Below, one piece after another: positions 51,777-59,109 of a DNA stretch of 60,894 bases (position 1 is the stretch's first letter; every line of letters starts with the position of its first letter). Source of the stretch: Gammaproteobacteria bacterium. GTDB taxonomy: Bacteria; Pseudomonadota; Gammaproteobacteria; Steroidobacterales; Woeseiaceae. Where the stretch lies: contig JAOUNK010000001.1 in the NCBI GenBank assembly GCA_029881015.1, positions 1 through 60,894 of the forward strand. Reading direction: 5' to 3'. A model generated the notes under the pieces. The model ran no database searches. It was not told where the DNA came from and saw only the letters and a program-made list of their open reading frames with translations. Made by a program: the position numbers and the translations under genes.

Positions 51777-54410
51777 TCAGTCCCAGTTCTTGCGGAACGT
51801 AATACCGTAGGTCGCCGGTTCGGACGGATAGGAGTTCGTCCGGCCCGTGTCGAGCAGGGGCGGATCGTAGGAACCACCGTAGTAACGCTCGTCCGTGATG
51901 TTGCGTCCCCACAGCGTGATCGACGAATTCCAGCTTTCGATGTTGTAGCCGAGGCGAACGTTGAGGATGCCGAAGTCTTCCATCTTCGTCAGCGGATCGT
52001 TGTCACCGTCGGTCAACTGCTCCGATGCCCAGGCGTATTCGGCGCGCAGGAACATCTCGTTGTTGCCCATCGGGAACGACTGCATGACGCTCAGGTTGAA
52101 GCGATCTTCCGGATTGTAGGGAATGGCCTCACCGCCGCGGCTGCAGGTTCCGGTTGACGGGTTGAGCCCAGGGTCCGGCAGCAGTGTATGGAACGGTGTT
52201 GCGTCCCAGCAAGTGCCCAGTTCGAAGGTCTTGAAGTCACCCTCGTTGTGCGCGAAGTAGCCCGAGACGAGCGTGTTGTCCAGCGGCTGCCAGGTGAACT
52301 CGACCTCGACGCCCTTGACTTCGAGGTCGCCGGCGTTCTGCAGGTTGAAGCCTGTTCCGGTAAAGGAGTTGGCCTGGAAGTCCTCGAAGTCGGTCTGGTA
52401 GAGCGCGAGCGCCACGCGGAAGCGGTCGCCCAGGTCGCCTTTGAAACCGATCTCCGCCGATTTTGAGGTCTCGGCGTTGAAGAGCTGCGGCAGGAAGAAC
52501 CAGATGCGGTCGGTATTGGTACCGCCGGACTTGAAGCCCGTCGAATACGACGCGTAGGCCATCGCGTTGTCGTTGATGAACCACGTGCCCTTGACGGTAC
52601 CCGTGACCTGGTCATCCGACAGCGTCTCGCGCACGTCGGGACGCGGTGAGAAAGGCGCCAGCGTCCAGGCCGCCCAGCCTTCGTTGGGTTGCGCGACGGC
52701 CAGCAGCGGCGTCAGATCGGGCGGTGCGCCGACCATGCCACCAGCGGCCCACTGCTGGAACAGGAATATCGAAGTCGCAATCGCCGTTGTATCCGGCACC
52801 ATCGTGCCCGGGTTCGTCTGCGTATAGACCGCCTCGATGTCCTTGTTCTCATCCGTGAAACGCGCGCCGAGCGACAATTCGAAGGCGTCGCTCAGAGCCC
52901 AGTCGACCTGGCCGAAAACGGCATACCCATCGTGCTCCTGCATCACGTCATCGTTCGCGAAAGCGCCCGGCGGGAAGCCCTGGGCACCGGCCGGGAAGGG
53001 AATGCCGGCGGCTGCCAGGCCCTGCGAAATCGCTGTAACGCCATTCGTGATGTCGGACAGCGTCGGCAGTCCCTGCGCTGCGTTACCGAGATCTGCGTAG
53101 GTCTGCAGTTCCGTGCCGCCGATCGTTCGCGTGTTGCTCTTGATGTCCTGCGCGAAGTAGTAAGCGCCGACGACCCAGTTGCTGCTCTCACCGAATTCGC
53201 CCGCGAGCCTGAACTCCTGCGAGAACGACTGCTGCGCTGCGTCGTTGGTGCGCTCGGCAATCGATGTGTCGGTGAAGTCCGCATCGATCGAGTCGTACGT
53301 ATCGAACGCGCGGTAGGCGGTCACCGACGTGAACGTCGAACCGTTGGTCAGCGACTTGTTCATCTCGACCGAGATGCCGCGATCCTCGTTTTGCGAGATC
53401 GGCGCAAAGTTCACAGCCGTGCGGTAGTCCTCCCAACTCGCCTGGATAACGTTGGGTGGCAGAGGGAACGGGTAGTTCTGGTCCGTGTAGACGGTGCGGC
53501 CCATGGACATGAGGATGGCGTCAGGACCATTGAGGACCTGTCCGGCCGCGAGGGCGCCTCGTGAAAACAGGCTGTCAACGCGCGTCGTACCGATACAGCA
53601 GACTTCGTCGATCTCGGCGTAATCCGCGATGACGCGCAGGTTGAAGTCGTCCTGGTTGTCGTAGGCGAGCTGCAAGCGCATGCCGATACGGTCACGGTCG
53701 TTGTAGAGATCCTCGACCGGCCCCGAGATGGGGGAAATCTGCTGGCGGAAGTTGTCGTCCGTGACGTAGCCATCGCGCTTCGAGGTGAACAGCGTACCCC
53801 GAACGGCCAGGTTGTCGGACAGGACGATATTCGTGGCGGCCGCAACGCGCGCCAGGTCATAGTCGCCGGCGGTGACCTCGACAAAGGCATTGTTGCCGTC
53901 GGTGCTGGGCGCGACTGTTCGAACGTTGATAGCACCCGATGCCGTGTTTTTGCCGAACAATGTACCCTGCGGGCCACGCAATACTTCGACCGCCTGGACG
54001 TCGACGAGCTCGTTGATCAGCGAGCTCTGCCGCGAACGATACACGCCGTCCACGTAGAGACCCACCGAGGATTCGACGCCGAAGTTGTTCGAGGTCGAGC
54101 CGATGCCGCGGATGCTGAAGTTTGTTGTTGTCGTTGTCTGGCTGCCGCCGACGATGAGTCCTGGAACGCTCTGCTGCAGGTCGATCATGTCCTTGATGCC
54201 GGACTGTTCTATCTGTGCACCCGTGACCGCCGTTATGGCGACGGGCACATCCATGAGGTTCTGTTCACGTTTTTGAGCGACGACGACGATCTCCTCGAGA
54301 AACGACGCGTCCTCCCCCTGCGCAAATGTTGGTGCCGCCAGTGTCAGGCCGACCACTGGCAACGCAACAAAACGACCGAGATTGAGTATGCTGGTACCAA
54401 TCGGTTTCAT
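51777..54410 (-). CDS. TonB-dependent outer-membrane receptor
   Basis: 877 residues with a signal peptide (about 1-30, cleaved after PTFAQ), TonB box EEIVVVAQKREQ (about 39-50), plug domain (about 55-170, VEVLRGPQGTLFGKNTASGAINV) and a 22-strand barrel ending FRKNWD. Large loops rich in Asn/Asp/Pro are present. It belongs to the marine-type receptors that take up organic substrates of unknown kind rather than obvious siderophore receptors. The ribosome site GGGGGGGAG lies 2-3 bp from ATG, unusually close. Candidate energiser genes are not in the window except for the TonB-like fusion at 35472-38330. Confidence 0.93.
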   Translation of the reverse strand: MKPIGTSILNLGRFVALPVVGLTLAAPTFAQGEDASFLEEIVVVAQKREQNLMDVPVAITAVTGAQIEQSGIKDMIDLQQSVPGLIVGGSQTTTTTNFSIRGIGSTSNNFGVESSVGLYVDGVYRSRQSSLINELVDVQAVEVLRGPQGTLFGKNTASGAINVRTVAPSTDGNNAFVEVTAGDYDLARVAAATNIVLSDNLAVRGTLFTSKRDGYVTDDNFRQQISPISGPVEDLYNDRDRIGMRLQLAYDNQDDFNLRVIADYAEIDEVCCIGTTRVDSLFSRGALAAGQVLNGPDAILMSMGRTVYTDQNYPFPLPPNVIQASWEDYRTAVNFAPISQNEDRGISVEMNKSLTNGSTFTSVTAYRAFDTYDSIDADFTDTSIAERTNDAAQQSFSQEFRLAGEFGESSNWVVGAYYFAQDIKSNTRTIGGTELQTYADLGNAAQGLPTLSDITNGVTAISQGLAAAGIPFPAGAQGFPPGAFANDDVMQEHDGYAVFGQVDWALSDAFELSLGARFTDENKDIEAVYTQTNPGTMVPDTTAIATSIFLFQQWAAGGMVGAPPDLTPLLAVAQPNEGWAAWTLAPFSPRPDVRETLSDDQVTGTVKGTWFINDNAMAYASYSTGFKSGGTNTDRIWFFLPQLFNAETSKSAEIGFKGDLGDRFRVALALYQTDFEDFQANSFTGTGFNLQNAGDLEVKGVEVEFTWQPLDNTLVSGYFAHNEGDFKTFELGTCWDATPFHTLLPDPGLNPSTGTCSRGGEAIPYNPEDRFNLSVMQSFPMGNNEMFLRAEYAWASEQLTDGDNDPLTKMEDFGILNVRLGYNIESWNSSITLWGRNITDERYYGGSYDPPLLDTGRTNSYPSEPATYGITFRKNWD

Positions 54411-54453
54411 GTCTCCCCCCCTTCAATGGGAAATTGATTCAATATCGCGCCCA

Positions 54454-54481
54454 AGCATAGCATGGTTTTCGCGCGTGGAAA
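54454..54481 (-). promoter_or_regulatory. Candidate promoter of the TonB-dependent receptor gene
   Basis: Minus-strand -35 TTTCCA (54476-54481), 16-bp spacer, -10 TATGCT (54454-54459), giving a leader of about 37 nt. The leader contains ATTGATTCAAT (54433-54443), a small palindrome. The 135-bp gap also serves the divergent acyl-CoA ligase gene; a TATAAG box near 54491 on the plus strand is a weak candidate for it. Confidence 0.4.
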
Positions 54482-54545
54482 TGTTCTATAAGCTCATGAA
54501 AAATACGTGGTTATCCCCGCTCAGGACCCAGAAGAGGACTCGCTC

Positions 54546-56177
54546 ATGCACGGCTTGATGATGGACACACCCCTGCTTATTTCCTCGATCGCCAGACACG
54601 CGGAAAAATTTCACGGCGACCGCGAGATCGTGTCGGTCACCATGGACGATCCGCGGCATCGCTACACGATACGGGATGCCGTCCGGAGATCGCGGCAACT
54701 GGCCAACGCGCTGGCCAGGATGGGCCTGGAAACAGGCGATCGCGTGGCCACGATTGCGTGGAACGATTATCGGCACCTTGAGATCTACTACGGCGTCAGC
54801 GGCTCGGGCTACGTGTGTCATACGATCAATCCGCGGCTCTTCCCCGAGCAGCTCGTGTTTATCATCAACCACGCCGAGGATCGCTGGATCTGTACAGACC
54901 TGGTATTTGTGCCGCTGCTCGAGAAGCTGTTGCCACAGATTCCGAATGTCGAGGGATTCATCGTCATGACGGATGAAGCCCACATGCCTGACACGTCGCT
55001 GCCCAATGCCCTCTGCTACGAATCGCTGCTGGATGCCGAGTCGGCGGAGTTCGAGTGGCCCCTGCTCGACGAACGCACGGCCTCCGCGTTGTGCTACACG
55101 TCCGGGACGACAGGCGATCCGAAAGGCGTGCTCTACGACCACCGGTCGACGGTCTTGCACGCCTTCGCCAGCGTGGCGCCGGACGTCATGAATCTTTCGA
55201 GCCGTGATGTCGTGCTGCCCGTGGTGCCGTTGTTCCATGTCAACGCCTGGGGCATTCCCTATTCGGCGCTGATGGTTGGCGCGAAGCTGGTCTTCCCGGG
55301 ACCGAAGATGGGCGATGGCGAGGCGCTCTACGCGCTGCTCGAGGAGGAGAGAGTCACGGTGGCCCTTGGCGTACCGACCGTCTGGCTGGCGCTGCTGCAG
55401 TACTGTGAACAGGCCGGCAAGACCCTGGAGTCGCTGGACAGAACCGTCATCGGCGGTGCGGCGGTGCCGCGCGCCATGATCGAACAGTTCGAAAAAGTCC
55501 AGGACGTGCGCACCATCCAGGGCTGGGGAATGACGGAGATGAGCCCGCTGGGCACCGCGAACACGCCCAAGGCCGGACAGGAAGGCCTTGGCGACGAAGA
55601 GCGACTCGACCTTGCGACCAAGGCCGGTCGTGGCATCTTCGGCTGCGAGCTGCGCATCGTCGATGACCATGGGACTGAGCTGCCCTGGGACGGTGTCGCC
55701 TATGGCGCGCTGCAAGTTCGCGGCCCGTGGATCTGCAGCGACTATTTCAAGCTCGCGGGAGCCGGAGGCTCCCACAAAGAGGATGGTTGGTTCGATACGG
55801 GCGACGTCGCCACGATCGATGCGCAGGGATACATGGCGATTACCGACAGGACCAAAGACGTTATCAAGTCCGGCGGTGAATGGATCAGCTCCATCGAGCT
55901 CGAAAACGCCGCCATTGGGCACCCGGCGGTGGCGGAGGCGGCCGTGATCGGCGTTGCGCACCCCAAGTGGACGGAACGGCCTCTGCTGGTCGTGGTCGCC
56001 GCAAAAGGGCAGGAGATCGACAAGCAGGCGCTGCTGGCATTCTTCAAAGGCAAGGTTGCGGACTGGTGGATCCCGAACGATGTCGCCGTGGTCGACGAGC
56101 TGCCGCATACGGCGACCGGCAAGATCAAGAAGATTGAATTGCGCCGGCAATTCGCCGACTATGCGCTTCCTGAATAA
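54546..56177 (+). CDS. AMP-binding acyl-CoA ligase (long/medium-chain)
   Basis: 543 residues, ANL adenylating superfamily. Motifs: P-loop YTSGTTGDPKGVLYDH (about 182-197), A-motif and GWGMTEMSPLGT (about 324), hinge DGWFDTGDVATIDAQGY (about 414), A10 lysine region PHTATGKIKKIELR. It activates fatty acids or side-chain acids as CoA thioesters. The ATG at 54546 has AGAGGA 7 bp upstream. Its order with the next two genes (SDR-fold, TesB thioesterase) suggests one acyl-CoA handling operon beside a TonB receptor. The HVNAWGIPYSALM segment fits medium/long-chain enzymes. Confidence 0.93.
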   Translation: MHGLMMDTPLLISSIARHAEKFHGDREIVSVTMDDPRHRYTIRDAVRRSRQLANALARMGLETGDRVATIAWNDYRHLEIYYGVSGSGYVCHTINPRLFPEQLVFIINHAEDRWICTDLVFVPLLEKLLPQIPNVEGFIVMTDEAHMPDTSLPNALCYESLLDAESAEFEWPLLDERTASALCYTSGTTGDPKGVLYDHRSTVLHAFASVAPDVMNLSSRDVVLPVVPLFHVNAWGIPYSALMVGAKLVFPGPKMGDGEALYALLEEERVTVALGVPTVWLALLQYCEQAGKTLESLDRTVIGGAAVPRAMIEQFEKVQDVRTIQGWGMTEMSPLGTANTPKAGQEGLGDEERLDLATKAGRGIFGCELRIVDDHGTELPWDGVAYGALQVRGPWICSDYFKLAGAGGSHKEDGWFDTGDVATIDAQGYMAITDRTKDVIKSGGEWISSIELENAAIGHPAVAEAAVIGVAHPKWTERPLLVVVAAKGQEIDKQALLAFFKGKVADWWIPNDVAVVDELPHTATGKIKKIELRRQFADYALPE

Positions 56178-56200
56178 TCACCGGTTTTCGAGGAATCTCC

Positions 56201-56950
56201 ATGGCTGACCCCAAGCGCCTGTATGGGCTGAACGCACTCGTGCTGAACGCCGCCGACGGCATCGGCGAGGCAATCGCCCGGACGCTGGTCAAGCACGGTG
56301 CGACGGTCGTCGCAGCGGACACCGGCAACAGCGGTGTCGTACAGCATTACTCGTCTGTCAGGGGAATTACCGGGCGCGTCGCGAACCTGCTTGACCCGGA
56401 ACAACTCGCCGTGCTCGTGGACGAAACCGTCGACAAGCTCGGCGGACTGGATATCCTGGTGACGGACTTCCTGCTGCGGCAGGAGGCACCGCTCGCAAAG
56501 GTGGATGAAAAACTCGAGGCCGTGCTGAAACAGCGTGCGACGCTGGTCATGAGCGTCTGCCGGGCGGCGCTGCCGCATCTCAAGAAGAGTCCCTCGGGGC
56601 GGATCATCAATCTCGGATTCCTGCGCAGCTTCTTCACGGCAGATGGCGCCGACGCGAGTTTGCGTGCCGAGCGCGACCTAGCCAACCTGACCCGGGCTCT
56701 GGCGGCGGAAACCGGTGAATTCGGTATCACGGCCAATTTCATCCAGCCTGGCGCTGTCATGACGCCCGAGAGCCGCGAGGTATTCCGCAGGAACAAGGGG
56801 CTCCGCGATTACTGTATCCAGAGCTCCGCCGCGCGGCGACTCGGCGAGCCCGTGGACGTGGCCAAGGTGGCGCTTTTCCTCGCCAGCGACGACGCGGTGT
56901 TTGTCAGCGGTACGGGTGTCGCTGTCGATGGCGGTCGCCTGGCTAATTGA
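56201..56950 (+). CDS. SDR-fold protein without catalytic residues
   Basis: 249 residues with the overall short-chain dehydrogenase fold (ATVVAAD, GRIINLG, GITANFIQPGAVMTPE, VSGTGVAVDGGRL). Key residues are lost: the glycine motif TGxxxGIG is NAADGIG (16-22), the NNAG motif is TDFL, the catalytic Ser position is Gly139, and the YxxxK pair (expected near 153/157) reads SLRAE, giving Ser153 and Glu157. Oxidoreductase activity by the usual mechanism is therefore unlikely. It may be a structural or regulatory partner of the neighbouring ligase and thioesterase. Gap of 23 bp after the ligase gene. Confidence 0.85.
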   Translation: MADPKRLYGLNALVLNAADGIGEAIARTLVKHGATVVAADTGNSGVVQHYSSVRGITGRVANLLDPEQLAVLVDETVDKLGGLDILVTDFLLRQEAPLAKVDEKLEAVLKQRATLVMSVCRAALPHLKKSPSGRIINLGFLRSFFTADGADASLRAERDLANLTRALAAETGEFGITANFIQPGAVMTPESREVFRRNKGLRDYCIQSSAARRLGEPVDVAKVALFLASDDAVFVSGTGVAVDGGRLAN

Positions 56951-57849
56951 TGCACCCGGTTCTCGATGACCTGATTTCACTGCTCAAGCTCGAGCGCATC
57001 GAGGAAAACATTTTCCGTGGTGTCAGCCGCGACATTGGCAGCCCGCAGGTTTTCGGCGGGCAGGTCCTGGGCCAGGCGCTGTCGGCCGCGCAACACACGG
57101 TGGAGGGCAGGGTTGCACATTCCCTGCATGGCTACTTCCTGCGCCGCGGCGACGTGAATGCACCGATCATCTACGATGTCGATCGTGCCAGGGACGGCGG
57201 CAGTTTTTCGAATCGACGCGTTGTCGCTATTCAGCACGGGCGACCGATACTCAACCTGGCGGCATCTTTCCAGGTGCCGCAGGAAGGCCTGTCACACCAG
57301 GCTGCAATGCCCGACGTTCCGCAGCCGGAGGGATTGAAGGACCTCACCCATCTCGCGGCTGATGTACTGGACAAGATCCCGGTGAAACTCAGGCGTTTCA
57401 TGACGGACGAACGGCCGTTCGAGTTTCGCCCGGTGGAACAGTCCGATCTCGAGGACCCGGCGCCGCGACCGCCGAGGAAGCACGTCTGGATTCGAGCGGT
57501 CGATGCCATGCCTGACAATGTGGCCTTGCACCAAAACCTCATGGCTTATGTCTCGGACTTCGAGTTGCTGGCGACGGCGACATTGCCACATGCTTTGCCG
57601 TTTACGCGTGGCAGTATATTGCTCGCGAGCCTCGATCACGCCCTCTGGTTTCATCGCGAGTTCCGCATGGATGAATGGTTGTTGTACGCTATGGAAAGCC
57701 CGAACGCATCGGGTGCGCGCGGCTATGCACGCGGACAGTTCTTTACCCAGGCGGGCGAACTGGTTGCCTCGACGACGCAGGAAGGGCTTATCAGGGTGGT
57801 CGACCCGAGCCGGTCGAAGCAGCGCTCAGACCCCAGGCACCAGGTCTGA
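56950..57849 (+). CDS. tesB: Acyl-CoA thioesterase II (TesB)
   Basis: 299 residues, double-hotdog thioesterase. It hydrolyses medium- and long-chain acyl-CoA to free acid. The N-terminal LERIEENIFRGVS and VFGGQVLGQALSAA, GYFLRRGDVNAPIIYDVDR and C-terminal SLDHALWFHREFRMDEWLLY (catalytic Asp region) match TesB. The ATG at 56950 directly follows the SDR gene stop; a preceding in-frame TTG is less likely. The final 24 bp overlap the convergent gamma-carbonic anhydrase gene. Confidence 0.93.
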   Translation: MHPVLDDLISLLKLERIEENIFRGVSRDIGSPQVFGGQVLGQALSAAQHTVEGRVAHSLHGYFLRRGDVNAPIIYDVDRARDGGSFSNRRVVAIQHGRPILNLAASFQVPQEGLSHQAAMPDVPQPEGLKDLTHLAADVLDKIPVKLRRFMTDERPFEFRPVEQSDLEDPAPRPPRKHVWIRAVDAMPDNVALHQNLMAYVSDFELLATATLPHALPFTRGSILLASLDHALWFHREFRMDEWLLYAMESPNASGARGYARGQFFTQAGELVASTTQEGLIRVVDPSRSKQRSDPRHQV

Positions 57850-58350
57850 ATTGAATCGCGCTGCGTTCCTGACATAGACATCCGCAGACCAGCGGATGTG
57901 CTTGATTTCTTCATCGCTCAGTTCCCTGGCCACTTTCGCCGGGGCGCCCAGGATCAGCGAACCCTCCGGGAATTCCTTGCCCTCGGTGACCAGCGCGTGC
58001 GCGCCAACCAGGCAATTGTTGCCGATCCTGGCGCCGTTGAGCACGGTGCTGCCGATGCCGACCAGGGAGTTGTCGCCGATGGTGCAGCCATGCAGCATGA
58101 CCTTGTGGCCGACTGTCACGCCATTGCCGACGACAAGTTCGATGGCCTCGTCGGTATGCAGGACGCTGCCATCCTGGATATTGCTGCGCGCGCCGATCGT
58201 GATCCAGTCGTTGTCGCCGCGCAGAACGCAGTTGAACCAGACGCTGGCCTGATCGCCGAGGCGGACGCTGCCGATGATCGACGCATTGTCGGCAATGAAG
58301 TGCCCGGCGCCCGCGAGTACCGGGGCGCGGTCGCCGAGCCGGTAAATCAC
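57826..58350 (-). CDS. Gamma-carbonic-anhydrase-family hexapeptide-repeat protein (YrdA-like)
   Basis: 174 residues, left-handed beta-helix of [LIV]-G-x4 hexapeptides (about 20-125) and a C-terminal helix. The zinc histidines of the family are represented by H in VLHTDEA and two in VGHKVMLHG. The R-G-D core VLRGDNDWITIG is conserved. Activity as carbonic anhydrase is not proven for YrdA proteins. The 4-bp overlap with gpmA (ATGA) shows an operon with it. Confidence 0.9.
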   Translation of the reverse strand: MIYRLGDRAPVLAGAGHFIADNASIIGSVRLGDQASVWFNCVLRGDNDWITIGARSNIQDGSVLHTDEAIELVVGNGVTVGHKVMLHGCTIGDNSLVGIGSTVLNGARIGNNCLVGAHALVTEGKEFPEGSLILGAPAKVARELSDEEIKHIRWSADVYVRNAARFNSDLVPGV

Positions 58351-59090
58351 TTGGCCTTGCCTTGCGCGGCGACGGCGGCTGCTGCCTTGGCGACCGCTTC
58401 GGGGTCGCCCAGGAACTCCCGCTTCAAAGGCTTGAGGTCGTCGTCAAGTTCGTAGGCGAGCGGGATGCCCGTGGGGATGTTGAAGCCGGTAATTTCTTCG
58501 TCGGACACCTCGTCGAGCATCTTCACCAACGCGCGCAGGCTGTTGCCGTGGGCCGCGATCAGGACGTCCTTGCCCGCCGCGAGATCGGGCGCAATGGCGC
58601 TTTCCCAGCAGGGCAGGACACGCTCGAGTGTCAGCTTGAGCGATTCCGCGCCGGGCAACCCGTCGATGCCCGCATACCGCGGATCGTGTCGTGGGTGACG
58701 TTCATCGTCATCGTCCAGCGGCGGTGGGGGAATGTCGTAGCTGCGCCGCCAGATGTGCACCTGTTCATCCCCGTACCTGGCCGCGGTCTCCGCCTTATTG
58801 AGCCCCTGCAGCGCACCGTAATGGCGCTCATTCAGGCGCCAGTCCCGCTCGACGGGGATCCACATCAGGTCCATCTGGTCGAGAATATGCCAGAGCGTGC
58901 GAATTGCGCGTTTCAGGACCGACGTATACGCGATGTCGAACCTGAACCCGAGTTCATGCAGCAGTTTGCCCGCGGCAACGGCTTCTTCGTTGCCCTGTTC
59001 AGTCAGGTCTACGTCCTGCCAGCCTGTGAACAGGTTCTTCAGGTTCCAGTCGCTCTGGCCGTGGCGGCAGAGTACAAGCTTTCCGGCCAT
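58347..59090 (-). CDS. gpmA: 2,3-bisphosphoglycerate-dependent phosphoglycerate mutase
   Basis: 247 residues, histidine phosphatase fold. It interconverts 3- and 2-phosphoglycerate. Catalytic histidine in LVLCRHGQSDWNLKNLFTG (residue 9), second His in AHGNSLRALVK (about 182), catalytic Glu in RDWRLNERHYGALQGLNK. The length matches GpmA. Lies 19 bp after the glutamate dehydrogenase gene on the same strand and overlaps the carbonic-anhydrase-like gene. Confidence 0.96.
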   Translation of the reverse strand: MAGKLVLCRHGQSDWNLKNLFTGWQDVDLTEQGNEEAVAAGKLLHELGFRFDIAYTSVLKRAIRTLWHILDQMDLMWIPVERDWRLNERHYGALQGLNKAETAARYGDEQVHIWRRSYDIPPPPLDDDDERHPRHDPRYAGIDGLPGAESLKLTLERVLPCWESAIAPDLAAGKDVLIAAHGNSLRALVKMLDEVSDEEITGFNIPTGIPLAYELDDDLKPLKREFLGDPEAVAKAAAAVAAQGKAK

Positions 59091-59109
59091 ACTAACTCCG
59101 TGTCTGTAA

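Noticed and set aside
54486..56150. 554-codon frame antisense to the acyl-CoA ligase
   Set aside because: The residues are Arg/His/Gly-rich with no domain pattern, while the plus strand encodes a full ANL-family enzyme. It is a shadow frame.
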